DNA of 59,356 bases from Bacteroides acidifaciens (GTDB taxonomy: Bacteria > Bacteroidota > Bacteroidia > Bacteroidales > Bacteroidaceae). Made by a program: the position numbers and the translations under genes. The stretch covers positions 1 to 59,356 of the forward strand of contig NZ_JANJZR010000024.1 in assembly GCF_024623065.1 (NCBI RefSeq), read 5' to 3'. The stretch's first letter is position 1. The number at the start of each line of letters is the position of its first letter. The notes under the pieces were generated by a model. It was not told the origin of the DNA. It saw only the letters and a list, made by a program, of their open reading frames with translations, and ran no database searches. Shown here one piece after another: positions 19,448-28,993 of this stretch.

Positions 19448-22400
19448 ATGAAAACCAATCCGACACTACGAAGAACAAGTAGGACGCTGTTCCTTTTGTT
19501 CTTGTTCTGCGCGCTATCCGTCCAACTGACAGCCCAAAACGCAGACAAAAAAATCAACGAAACGTCGACGAAAACCAACAAAGGAAACATCATCCGGGGA
19601 GTGGTGTACGACACAGACGGGCTTCCACTTATCGGAGCTACGGTGCGCAACCTGCAAAACCAATCGGGAACCGTCACCAACAATGACGGAGTATTCACAC
19701 TTGCCGGAACCAAAGAAAGCGTGCGCCTGCTTATCTCCTACATCGGGAAAAAGCCGCAGGAGATACGTGCCACCACAGGAAAAAGCATCAAAGTGATTCT
19801 GGAAGATGACAACAGTGCCTTGAAAGAGGTGGTCGTAACGGGTATCGTGACGAAAAAGAAAGATACGTTTACGGGGTCGTCTGCCACATTCTCGGGAGAG
19901 GAACTGAAATCCGTAGGTGTGCAGAACCCGATAGCCAGCTTGAAAACATTAGACCCATCGTTCAATGTGCTCGACAACGACCTGTTCGGGTCAGACCCCA
20001 ACCGTCTGCCCAACATCGAAATCCGAGGTAAATCGAGTATGTTGGGTATGCGCGACGAGTTGTCGGAAGATCCCAACCAGCCTCTCTTCATCTTAGACGG
20101 TTTCGAATCTTCGCTCGCCGCCATCTACAACTTAGACATCAACCGCATTGCCTCCATGACTATCTTGAAGGACGCCGCCTCAACAGCCATCTACGGTTCC
20201 AAAGCAGCCAACGGTGTGGTAGTGGTAGAGACGGTGAAACCCAAAGCCGGACAGTTAAGGCTTAACTACAGCGGCTCGATGGATGTGTCCTTCCCCGACC
20301 TGAGCAGCTACAATCTGATGAATTCCGAAGAGAAACTCCGGTTTGAGCAGATGATGGGAAAATATACCTCCAACAATTCGATTGAGGAGATGATTAGTTA
20401 CGACAATATTTACCAGAAACGGTTGGCAGACATCCAAAGCGGAGTAGACACTTACTGGCTGTCGGAACCGTTGCGCACGGGTATCAATCATCGCCACTCG
20501 TTGTATGTGGACGGCGGTTCGGAAGGTTTTCTCTTCGGATTGGGAGTCAACTACAATGGCGTGGAGGGCGTCATGAAAAAGTCGCAACGCGACGTAATGG
20601 GAGCCAACATCGACCTGACCTATCGCGTAGGCAGGCTGCAATTCACCAACAAATTCACTGCACAGCAGACCAAAACGGACAATCCGATTGTCTCATTCAG
20701 CGAATATGCCGCTGCCAATCCTTATTTCAAGAAATACGACGAGGAGGGAAAGGTGAGCAAACTGCTTGACAACAACCGCATCGAGGGCGCTGTCGGCAAT
20801 CCGCTCTACAACGACTCGCAAAACAGCCGTAACGAAGGCAAAGACCTGATGCTGTCCAACTTCCTGATTGCCGAATACTCGCCCATCACCGACCTGAAAC
20901 TGCGCGCACGCTTCGGACTTACGCACACTAACAGCAAAGGCGACAACTTCATCTCGCCCGACGACACCCGCTACGAAACGGTGAACATACTGAAACGAGG
21001 CAGTTACGGACACTCGGAAATGGAACAGACCCGCTACGAAGGAGAAGCAACCGCCATCTATGCGAAAGTGCTGAAAGAAGCCCACCGCTTCAATGTAGCT
21101 CTCGGCGCCAATATCTCCGAACAGAAATCGCTCACGCAGGGATACTCCGCTTCGGGCTTCCCTTCGGGCGACTTTACGTATCCTTCTTTTTCCAACGGAT
21201 ATACGGAAGGCGGACGTCCCAGTTACTACGAATCGGTATCGCGCTCGGTAAGTGCCTATATGACCGGCGGATACTCCTTGTTAGACCGCTATCTGATGGA
21301 CGTCAGCTACCGTGTGAACGGTGCATCCGTATTCGGATCGAACAAGAAATACATCAACACATGGTCCGTGGGACTGGGATGGAACCTACACAACGAGAAA
21401 TTCATCCGCGACAACCTGCGCTTTATCAACTACTTCAAGATTCGCGGTTCTGTCGGCAATCCCGGAAATATGAACTACAGTTCGTCCATGTCGCTCACCA
21501 CTTTCCGCTACTCATATGCAGCCTACAACTATTTCGGGCTGAGTTCCGTACTGAGCCAACTGGGCAACGACGACTTGAAATGGCAAACCACACTCGACAA
21601 GAATATCGGTCTTGACCTGACCATGTTCAACAACCGGCTGGTGCTGACCTTGGATTATTACCACAAAACGACAGACCCTCTGCTTATCGGTATCGGACTG
21701 CCCTCTTCGGCCGGTCTCACTTCCTATAACACGAATCTCGGCAAGCAGATATCCAAAGGATTCACCGGTATCGCACAATACTACATCTTCCGCGATTTCA
21801 ACAAACGGCTCACCTGGTCGGTACGTGGAACAATTCGCCTGGCAAGCAGCAAGCTGGACGGCATCGGCAACGCTCTGGAAAAACTGAACAAATACGGCCA
21901 AAGCCGCTCTACCGTACGCTACTACGACGGTGCCGACCCGGATGATATCTGGACCGTACGCTCGGCAGGTATCGACCCGGCAAACGGACGCGAACTGTTT
22001 ATCAAGAAAGACGGTACCTATACGTACGACTTCTCTTACGACGAAGAGGTAATCGTAGGCAACACCCGCCCGAACGCGGAAGGAACCATCGGTTCGAACT
22101 TCGGCTACAAGGGATTCACCGTCGGCGCAACCTTCCGCTACCGTATGGGAGCCGAAACCTTCAACAACGCCGTCTACTCGAAAGTAGAAAACATCGGAAT
22201 GGCAGGACTGACCAAGAACCAGGACAAACGCGCCCTGTACAACCGTTGGCAGAAACCGGGCGACATCGCGCAGTTCAAGAACATCGCCGATGCAACCAAC
22301 ACCCCGATGTCGTCGCGCTTTGTGCAGAAAGAAAACACCCTGTCGCTCGAATCATTCCAAATCGGCTACGAATTCGACCCGCAGCTTGCCGGCAAGCTCG

Positions 22401-22528
22401 GCATCAGCGGTATGCGCATCAATGCTTATATGAACAACATCTTCCGACTGTCTACCATCAAAGAAGAGCGCGGAACCAGTTATCCGTTTGCCCGAAGTGT
22501 GTCATTAGCCCTTTCATTCACTTTATAA
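19448..22528 (+). CDS. SusC/RagA family TonB-dependent outer-membrane importer
   Basis: I start at the ATG at 19448, which opens a signal peptide ending near LTAQNA; the longer open frame upstream overlaps the promoter. The product of about 1026 residues has a CarboxypepD_reg-like domain (IRGVVYDTDGLPLIGATV), the plug region with LYG/IYGSKAANGVVVVET, and a beta barrel ending in the aromatic C-terminus SLALSFTL. It is the channel of a nutrient importer energised by TonB, with the SusD lipoprotein downstream acting as lid. The four-gene order SusC-SusD-DUF4843-PKD matches the peptide-binding BT2264-BT2261 system as I recall it, so oligopeptides are a better guess than glycans. No glycoside hydrolase lies in the operon. 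Confidence 0.95.
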   Translation: MKTNPTLRRTSRTLFLLFLFCALSVQLTAQNADKKINETSTKTNKGNIIRGVVYDTDGLPLIGATVRNLQNQSGTVTNNDGVFTLAGTKESVRLLISYIGKKPQEIRATTGKSIKVILEDDNSALKEVVVTGIVTKKKDTFTGSSATFSGEELKSVGVQNPIASLKTLDPSFNVLDNDLFGSDPNRLPNIEIRGKSSMLGMRDELSEDPNQPLFILDGFESSLAAIYNLDINRIASMTILKDAASTAIYGSKAANGVVVVETVKPKAGQLRLNYSGSMDVSFPDLSSYNLMNSEEKLRFEQMMGKYTSNNSIEEMISYDNIYQKRLADIQSGVDTYWLSEPLRTGINHRHSLYVDGGSEGFLFGLGVNYNGVEGVMKKSQRDVMGANIDLTYRVGRLQFTNKFTAQQTKTDNPIVSFSEYAAANPYFKKYDEEGKVSKLLDNNRIEGAVGNPLYNDSQNSRNEGKDLMLSNFLIAEYSPITDLKLRARFGLTHTNSKGDNFISPDDTRYETVNILKRGSYGHSEMEQTRYEGEATAIYAKVLKEAHRFNVALGANISEQKSLTQGYSASGFPSGDFTYPSFSNGYTEGGRPSYYESVSRSVSAYMTGGYSLLDRYLMDVSYRVNGASVFGSNKKYINTWSVGLGWNLHNEKFIRDNLRFINYFKIRGSVGNPGNMNYSSSMSLTTFRYSYAAYNYFGLSSVLSQLGNDDLKWQTTLDKNIGLDLTMFNNRLVLTLDYYHKTTDPLLIGIGLPSSAGLTSYNTNLGKQISKGFTGIAQYYIFRDFNKRLTWSVRGTIRLASSKLDGIGNALEKLNKYGQSRSTVRYYDGADPDDIWTVRSAGIDPANGRELFIKKDGTYTYDFSYDEEVIVGNTRPNAEGTIGSNFGYKGFTVGATFRYRMGAETFNNAVYSKVENIGMAGLTKNQDKRALYNRWQKPGDIAQFKNIADATNTPMSSRFVQKENTLSLESFQIGYEFDPQLAGKLGISGMRINAYMNNIFRLSTIKEERGTSYPFARSVSLALSFTL

Positions 22529-22541
22529 ACCTACACTTATC

Positions 22542-24011
22542 ATGAAAGCAAGTATTAAAACATATGTATGGATATTGGTCGCCGTGGTGCTGACCACCGG
22601 CTGTTCCGACTGGCTGGACTATTCGCCCAAAGACCAATATGTGAAGAAGCAACAATTCTCTACCGTAGACGGATTCTATTCTGCCGTCAACGGAGTGTAC
22701 AACCGCATAGCCTCCAATACGCTCTACGGGCAAAACCTGAGCTACGGCATGATAGACATCCTCGCACAACGGTACACGCCGGGCAGCAACAACTCCAATT
22801 CGCTCAATTACTTATGGAGCACTTACGACTACAGCAGCACCAACCTGCAGGCAAGCATTGACGCCATCTGGAAAGAGGCTTACTCCACCATCTTGAACGT
22901 CAACGTCATACTGAGCGCACTGGAGGAGCAGAACGGAGTGCTGACACAGAAAGATATGGAACTGATAAAAGGTGACTGCCTTGCCCTGCGCGCTTTCATC
23001 CACTTCGACCTGCTGCGCCTTTTCGGTCCGAACTACAACGACGGCTCGGCAGAGCAACCCGCCATTCCTTACAACAATTCGGACAAGGCGCAAGCACACG
23101 AACTGCTGTCGTCCCGCCAGTTCATCTACGACTATCTGATGCCCGACCTCAACTTAGCGGAAGAGCTACTGAAAGAAGCCGACCCGATACTGACCGAAGG
23201 AGTGCTGAACAGCAACAACGAAAACGGAAACAACTACCGACGCTACCGCCAATTGCGTCTCAACTACTTCGCCGTCATCTTGATGAAAGCCCGTGTCCAT
23301 CTTTGGGCAAAAGACTATACCAACGCCCTGACAGAAGCCGAACGCCTCATCGGCGACGACTATGTGAAAACCACTTTCCCATTCGTTGACTCCGACAAAC
23401 TGTTGGGCAGCATCTCGCCCGACCGGGTTTTCTCTTCCGAAGTACTGTTCGGACTCTACAATGCCGACCGCGAATCCATCTATTCCGACAACTTCGACGG
23501 AACCAACCTTAGCGGAGCAGCCCTCCTGCAACCGAAGGCAGGGTATATCCAGCAGCTTTTCAATCAGGCCGACTACCGGTTCCTGTCGCAATGGCGTGCC
23601 AACGGCAACCTGTATAGTTTCTGCAAATACGCCAAAATAAGCTACAACGAAGAGAATCCGCCTTTCTACGCTTTCCTGATGCCGCTAATGAGAATCAGCG
23701 AAGCCTATTATATAGCCGCCGAATCTTCCATCATGAAAGACCCCAGCAACCTGATGGCAGGAATAACGGCTGCCCAGACCTACCTCACTCCCATCAAACA
23801 GGCACGCGGAATAGGGCTTCCGGGGATGTTCGAACTTCTCACCGAGCACTCCAAAGAGTACCTGCGCGAATTCTGGGGTGAAGGACAGATTTTCTTCATG
23901 CTCAAAAGAAACAACCAGGGATTGAACAACCTGTACAATGCGAATACCGATGGCAGTATCACAGCAACCTACCAGTTACCATTGCCGGCAAGTGAACAAG
24001 AAAACCGTTAA
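22542..24011 (+). CDS. SusD/RagB family nutrient-binding lipoprotein
   Basis: The 489-residue product begins with a lipoprotein signal ending in VLTTGCSDWLDYSPKD, which is the usual SusD start. The TPR-rich core includes KGDCLALRAFIHFDLLRLFGPNY, a SusD family hallmark. It forms the surface lid over the SusC barrel and binds substrate. It starts 13 bp after susC and continues the operon. Confidence 0.95.
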   Translation: MKASIKTYVWILVAVVLTTGCSDWLDYSPKDQYVKKQQFSTVDGFYSAVNGVYNRIASNTLYGQNLSYGMIDILAQRYTPGSNNSNSLNYLWSTYDYSSTNLQASIDAIWKEAYSTILNVNVILSALEEQNGVLTQKDMELIKGDCLALRAFIHFDLLRLFGPNYNDGSAEQPAIPYNNSDKAQAHELLSSRQFIYDYLMPDLNLAEELLKEADPILTEGVLNSNNENGNNYRRYRQLRLNYFAVILMKARVHLWAKDYTNALTEAERLIGDDYVKTTFPFVDSDKLLGSISPDRVFSSEVLFGLYNADRESIYSDNFDGTNLSGAALLQPKAGYIQQLFNQADYRFLSQWRANGNLYSFCKYAKISYNEENPPFYAFLMPLMRISEAYYIAAESSIMKDPSNLMAGITAAQTYLTPIKQARGIGLPGMFELLTEHSKEYLREFWGEGQIFFMLKRNNQGLNNLYNANTDGSITATYQLPLPASEQENR

Positions 24012-24026
24012 AAAAACTCAGCAATC

Positions 24027-24851
24027 ATGAAACATATTATTTATACACTCGCCCTTTTACTATTGGCAGGTAGTTGGCTCACCTCCTGCGCCGAAGAAGA
24101 TTTCACAACCTTTCAAGGAGAAAAATCGGGTATTTACATCCAAAACGTCACCGGATATACGATAACGGGGGTTCCTACTTCGTTTTCCGACTCCACCACG
24201 TATTCCTTGTCCGTCTACCCGGAAAGTTCGTCGGAAATAGCCGCCTCGGTAAACGTTTATCTCATGGGCAACATTGCCGACTACGACCGCCCGTTCGTGC
24301 TGAAAGTAGACGAAGAAAAGTCCACAGCCAAACGGGGCGTACATTTCGACTACGACGAAAGCACCTGCTTCATTCCGGCAGGCAAAGCCAGCAACAGTGT
24401 TTCCGTCGCGCTGAAACGCCATCCGGACCTCACCGAATCGACCCTGCGAATCGAATTCTATCTGGAAAGCAACAACGAATTTACCACCGAACTCGAACAG
24501 TATAAAAACAGCGCGTCGTGGAACACACAAGGGGAATACATCTGCGGAACGCGGTTCAAAATTATGTTCCACAACAAATATGACACTCCGAAAGACTGGT
24601 CGAAAAATCATTTCGGCGACTGGTCTATCCTCAAGGAGCAACATCTGAACACCATTATGGGATGGTCGCACGAGGACTGGCTGCGTGGAAGATGCCCCTA
24701 CTACCAATTCGGCTATGCCGCACGGGCACTGAAAGAAGAGTTGCAAGCACTCGCCGACGCCGGTACCCCGGTGATGGACGGAGATGCTTATATGCAACTG
24801 GGCCCCAACTATCAAGTAGATTATTCCAACTATGAAACGTCCAACCGCTAA
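24027..24851 (+). CDS. DUF4843 family surface lipoprotein
   Basis: The 274-residue product has a lipoprotein signal ending in LTSCAEEDF. It continues with a beta-rich domain containing KVDEEKSTAKRGVHFDY and the later FKIMFHNKYDTPKDW segment, typical of the DUF4843 family found only next to SusC/SusD. Family members are accessory lipoproteins of the importer; their binding role is unproved. It sits 15 bp after susD. Confidence 0.85.
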   Translation: MKHIIYTLALLLLAGSWLTSCAEEDFTTFQGEKSGIYIQNVTGYTITGVPTSFSDSTTYSLSVYPESSSEIAASVNVYLMGNIADYDRPFVLKVDEEKSTAKRGVHFDYDESTCFIPAGKASNSVSVALKRHPDLTESTLRIEFYLESNNEFTTELEQYKNSASWNTQGEYICGTRFKIMFHNKYDTPKDWSKNHFGDWSILKEQHLNTIMGWSHEDWLRGRCPYYQFGYAARALKEELQALADAGTPVMDGDAYMQLGPNYQVDYSNYETSNR

Positions 24852-24863
24852 ACTTGAACGATT

Positions 24864-26444
24864 ATGAAAAAGATTACAAAAAACACCCTATATCTTGCCT
24901 TGCTGCTCTTTCTTACAACCGCCTGTTATGAAGACAAAGGCAACTACGACTACAGCGAAGTGCCGGAAATCACCGCCGAAGGATTGCCCGAACAAGTGAC
25001 GCTGCTCCAGAAAGCCGATGTGCTGTCCATCACCCCCACCCTCAAGTCGTCCACAGAAGGAATCATCCGGGAGGGCGATCCGAACTACGAATTCGGCTGT
25101 TTGCTATACATACGAAGCGGACGTTTGCCGAACGGCTCACGCTATATTGATATCAACGAAGAAAGAAAACAAAAGATAGAATGTATACCTGACGTGGGTC
25201 CCGGCGAATATGTCTGCTGGTACACCGTGACAGATAAACGAACCAGTGTCACTACCAACTTCAAGGTGGATGTCAAAATAGTATCCACCACCTACGAAGG
25301 ATGGATGGTACTTTGCGATGAAGGAGCGGAAAACCATGTACGGCTTGACTTGATATCTGTCATATCCAAAGACCGTATCGTTGTTGCCCGCGACCTCTTG
25401 GGAATGAATGCTCCCCTACTTCGGAATGCCAAGAAAATCTATTTCGACGCTTACCCGAAAGACGTAAGAGGAGATGCCATCTTCATCAGCAGCGAGGAAG
25501 GAATCTACGAAATAGACAACGCCAGCCTGGAAACTTCCGACAGAAACGATATCAGTTGTTCGCTGTTCCTCAAGGCACTGGAGGACGAAAAACCGGATGT
25601 GATTGCCAGTGTGTACTTCAACAATCAGTTTGTCATCACCGACAAAGGCAACCTCTACAAGCGAAACACCTGGAACGCCGGAGGTGGTTTTGAATTTCCC
25701 ATCAACACACTTATCTCGAACGGGAAGCCGGAATTTACTCTTGCACCGTTTATCGGTACCATGCAAACCCACAATGCGGAAACGGAACTCATCGCACTAT
25801 TGTATGACAAAGACAACCGGCGTTTCCTGAAATGGGATGACGCCAAAGAGGAACTCTGTGCGTCATTCTCCGACCCGGAAAATGCACTCTTCTCCTTCTC
25901 CACCGGAAAAGAGATGATAGCAATGGAAAGCACCAAGTTCGCCTCGGCCACCGTCTATTCGATACTGCAAGACGAAGCACATAAGCGCTATGTCTACGGC
26001 ATCAACCTTGCCGGAAAAAGTTACCAGCAAACCTATTACCGGCAAATAGAGGCTACGGACTTTGGCAAGGCAAAGCACTTTGCATTCCATTCGCTCTATC
26101 CGTATATGTTTTACGAAACCGGCAACAAGGTATATTGCTACCACCTGCAAGGACAAGGCCTCATACCTTCCGCCACTCTGACGTTGGACGGGGAGGAAAT
26201 CACGATGATGAAGTTCAATCCATTTCAGACACCTGCCGAAAGGCTGTCCGACACATCCGACGAATTTCTGGAGCAGGAACGTTATCTGATAGTGGGTTCG
26301 TATAAGAAAGACGACTCCGACCCCAACAACGGAATCGTACGTTTCTACAAGTTCGACAACACCAACGGCACACTGACGGAAGTAGCCCAATACACCGGTT
26401 TTGCCAAAGTGCGCGATGTAACCTATCGTGAACGTTGGAAATAA
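24864..26444 (+). CDS. PKD-like family surface lipoprotein of the SusCD operon
   Basis: The 526-residue product opens with a lipoprotein signal ending in FLTTACYEDKGNYDY, a sequence start seen in the PKD-like lipoproteins that accompany SusC/SusD/DUF4843. An Ig-like N-terminal part (about residues 30-140) is followed by a larger repeat-rich beta region that may be a propeller. It is the last gene of the operon, followed by a long hairpin. In the B. thetaiotaomicron counterpart such lipoproteins sit on the SusCD complex, but what they bind is not known to me. Confidence 0.82.
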   Translation: MKKITKNTLYLALLLFLTTACYEDKGNYDYSEVPEITAEGLPEQVTLLQKADVLSITPTLKSSTEGIIREGDPNYEFGCLLYIRSGRLPNGSRYIDINEERKQKIECIPDVGPGEYVCWYTVTDKRTSVTTNFKVDVKIVSTTYEGWMVLCDEGAENHVRLDLISVISKDRIVVARDLLGMNAPLLRNAKKIYFDAYPKDVRGDAIFISSEEGIYEIDNASLETSDRNDISCSLFLKALEDEKPDVIASVYFNNQFVITDKGNLYKRNTWNAGGGFEFPINTLISNGKPEFTLAPFIGTMQTHNAETELIALLYDKDNRRFLKWDDAKEELCASFSDPENALFSFSTGKEMIAMESTKFASATVYSILQDEAHKRYVYGINLAGKSYQQTYYRQIEATDFGKAKHFAFHSLYPYMFYETGNKVYCYHLQGQGLIPSATLTLDGEEITMMKFNPFQTPAERLSDTSDEFLEQERYLIVGSYKKDDSDPNNGIVRFYKFDNTNGTLTEVAQYTGFAKVRDVTYRERWK

Positions 26445-26507
26445 CGTTGTTACGCTTGATGGCAAACTTCCGGTTTCTTAGATGGAAAGTTCCGCCCGAT
26501 TGGTTTT

Positions 26508-26559
26508 AAACAATAAATGCAAGTTTCGTTTTTATAAACGAGACTTGCATTTATTGTTT
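26508..26559. terminator. Long palindromic bidirectional terminator
   Basis: A 17-bp perfect inverted repeat (26508-26524 and 26543-26559) extends inward through one wobble pair and six further pairs, giving a near-continuous stem of about 24 bp with a 4-nt loop. It lies between the convergent PKD lipoprotein and TlpA genes and can stop transcription from both. Its arms (ACTTGCATTTAT) resemble the degenerate repeats at 47811-47896. Confidence 0.8.
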
Positions 26560-26584
26560 GTAATCGGTAGAAAAAAGATTGTGA

Positions 26585-27691
26585 TTACTTCAGCAACTCA
26601 CCCAACTTTTGTTCCAACTGGTTTCCGCGATAATTAGAGCCGATGATGATTCCTTCCGGACTTACCAGCAGTGTACAGGGGATGCTGTTCACTCCATACT
26701 TCTGCGCACCGGCATTCTGCCAGCCTTTCAAGTCGGAAAGTTGCGGCCACGGCATTCCTAACTGTTCAATCGCTTTGAGCCAAGCCTCTTTTTTGTTGTC
26801 GAGCGACACACCTACAATCTCGAATCCTTTATCGTGGAATTTCTCATAGGCAGCCTTCACGTGCGGCATTTCCGCCCGGCACGGACCACACCACGAAGCC
26901 CAGAAATCAACCAACACATATTTTCCGTTGCCCACAAATTCGGAAAGTTTGCGCATATTGCCCTCCTTGTCTTCCATTTCAAAGTCCGCAAACCTGTTGC
27001 CCGAACGGCGCGCCTTTCCAGCATTGAGTTGAGCCAATACCCTCTTCACTGACGGGTATTCCTGAAAATCCTTTCCGGCACTCAAAATCAACTGTTCCGC
27101 TTCATCCTCCGAATAGAAACCTTTGACCGACGGAAACAAGTAGGCTCCCAACACATTGTCTTTGTTTTTTACAAACAGACTGTTCATGGCTTGTGACCGA
27201 CGATCGCGCACGCTGTTGAACACTTCGATAAGCTCCTTTTTCCGCGCATCAGAGGTCTGCGGATTGCGAAACTCGTCCGCCATCTTGTCAATACCGAGAC
27301 TTGCAGCTTCTCTGTTATAAGCAGCCATCGTGTCAGCGTATTCGTTGAGCCGCTCGCTCAGCGTACCTCCGCTCTGCACCGGAAAATCCTTTCCTGTAAG
27401 GTCGAGCGTGATAGTCGCCTCTTCCAACGCGACCAATGCATAAAAACCATGTTCGCTTCTCTGATAAACCGATGCGATATCGTTACGCTCCGTCTCACCC
27501 TTGAAAACAAAGGCGCCGTTTTCAATTCTGGCAGAATCCTGCGGCACACGGGTATTCTTCGACATCATGGAAAGGTAGACTTTCTCTCCATTCATTTCCT
27601 GGGGAGCTTTCCCCAAAATCGTGTATTTCACACCGGAAAAAGAGGCCAGCGACATACACAGCATACTACATACAAATACAAATCTTTTCAT
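26585..27691 (-). CDS. TlpA-like thiol-disulfide oxidoreductase with DUF4369 domain
   Basis: The 368-residue protein has a Sec signal peptide, an N-terminal DUF4369 domain (about residues 22-115), a helical linker and a C-terminal AhpC/TSA-type thioredoxin domain. The redox motif WCGPC is at residues 267-271 and the cis-proline in NSIPCT. It is a periplasmic or envelope-attached thiol oxidoreductase. It faces the SusC-SusD-DUF4843-PKD operon convergently; similar redoxins are often found beside this kind of importer, but the link is positional. Confidence 0.9.
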   Translation of the reverse strand: MKRFVFVCSMLCMSLASFSGVKYTILGKAPQEMNGEKVYLSMMSKNTRVPQDSARIENGAFVFKGETERNDIASVYQRSEHGFYALVALEEATITLDLTGKDFPVQSGGTLSERLNEYADTMAAYNREAASLGIDKMADEFRNPQTSDARKKELIEVFNSVRDRRSQAMNSLFVKNKDNVLGAYLFPSVKGFYSEDEAEQLILSAGKDFQEYPSVKRVLAQLNAGKARRSGNRFADFEMEDKEGNMRKLSEFVGNGKYVLVDFWASWCGPCRAEMPHVKAAYEKFHDKGFEIVGVSLDNKKEAWLKAIEQLGMPWPQLSDLKGWQNAGAQKYGVNSIPCTLLVSPEGIIIGSNYRGNQLEQKLGELLK

Positions 27692-27752
27692 ACATTTTGT
27701 TTTATAAAGTCAACAATTCCCACCAACCTGCTCTATCCGGAAGGTGACACGG

Positions 27753-27760
27753 CAAAGATA
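27753..27760 (-). promoter_or_regulatory. Promoter -7 box of the TlpA-like gene
   Basis: TATCTTTG on the minus strand fits the -7 consensus, 62 nt before the start codon. The divergent efflux operon starts on the other side of this 204-bp spacer; no clear promoter box for it is seen. Confidence 0.5.
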
Positions 27761-27895
27761 CAAAAAGAATCAACCCATCATCCGACTATACTCTATTTTC
27801 TGAAAATAACACTCCATGTATTAAACCTTTTTGGAAATATACCATCTAACTGCAATAAGAAAACATATCTACAAACAATCATATTGTATGTAATC

Positions 27896-28981
27896 ATGAA
27901 TAAGAAAACTAAATGGGGCATCATTATTCTTGTCGGTGCCGGTATTATCGGTGGTGGAATCTACTCACAATTACCCAAAAAGAACAACGAACTGGCCGCT
28001 GCCGACAAAGTGATGGGCGGCAAATCCAAAAAGGGAAAGCAGATTTTAAATGTGAACGCCAAAGTCATAAAGCCACAATCCCTGACAGATGAATTTACGA
28101 CTACAGGGGTACTTCTGCCTGACGAAGAAGTGGATTTGTCTTTCGAGACTTCCGGCAAGATTGTTGAAATTAATTTTGAGGAAGGAACATCGGTAAAGAA
28201 AGGTCAGTTGCTTGCCAAAGTAAACGACCGGCAGTTGCAGGCACAATTACAACGTCTTGTTTCACAATTGAAATTGGCAGAAGACCGCGTATTCCGCCAA
28301 GACGCGTTACTGAAACGCGATGCTGTCAGTAAAGAAGCCTACGAGCAAGTGAAAACAGATTTGGCTACCTTGAATGCCGACATAGAAATAATCAAAGCTA
28401 ATATAGAATTGACCGAGCTTCGTGCTCCGTTTGACGGAATTATCGGACTTCGCCAAGTCAGTATCGGTACCTACGCCTCTCCTACTACGGTCGTTGCCAA
28501 ACTGACTAAAATCGCTCCCCTCAAAGTTGAGTTTTCCGTACCGGAGCGTTATGCCAAACAGATTAGAAAAGGGACTAACTTAAACTTCAATGTTGAAGGC
28601 AATTTGGATGCGTTCGGCGCGCAAGTGTATGCTGTGGAATCGGCCATCGACCCCAACCTGCACCAGTTTACCGCCCGCGCACTGTATCCGAATGTCAACC
28701 ATATCCTACTCCCCGGCCGCTATGCAAGCGTGTTAATAAAAAAAGACGAAATAGCCAATGCCATCGCTATCCCTACGGAAGCGATTGTGCCGGAAATGGG
28801 TAAAGACAAAGTCTACCTGTACAAATCCGGAAAGGCCGAACCGGTGGAAGTCACTACCGGCATCCGCACCGCATCCGAAGTGCAAGTGATAAGGGGGTTG
28901 CACATGGGAGATACTATCATCACCTCAGGAACATTGCAGCTCCGCACCGGACTTGCCGTGAAACTCGACAACATTGATTAA
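27896..28981 (+). CDS. RND efflux periplasmic adaptor (membrane fusion protein)
   Basis: I use the ATG at 27896, where an N-terminal membrane anchor begins (MNKKTKWGIIILVGAGII); the open frame extends further upstream but overlaps the promoter region of the divergent gene. The protein of 361 residues has the barrel-sandwich halves (IVEINFEEGTSVKKGQLLAKV and TELRAPFDGIIGLRQVSIG), a coiled-coil hairpin between them, and a beta-barrel region. It bridges the RND pump and the outer-membrane channel encoded next. Confidence 0.93.
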   Translation: MNKKTKWGIIILVGAGIIGGGIYSQLPKKNNELAAADKVMGGKSKKGKQILNVNAKVIKPQSLTDEFTTTGVLLPDEEVDLSFETSGKIVEINFEEGTSVKKGQLLAKVNDRQLQAQLQRLVSQLKLAEDRVFRQDALLKRDAVSKEAYEQVKTDLATLNADIEIIKANIELTELRAPFDGIIGLRQVSIGTYASPTTVVAKLTKIAPLKVEFSVPERYAKQIRKGTNLNFNVEGNLDAFGAQVYAVESAIDPNLHQFTARALYPNVNHILLPGRYASVLIKKDEIANAIAIPTEAIVPEMGKDKVYLYKSGKAEPVEVTTGIRTASEVQVIRGLHMGDTIITSGTLQLRTGLAVKLDNID

Positions 28982-28993
28982 TACCAACGCCCT

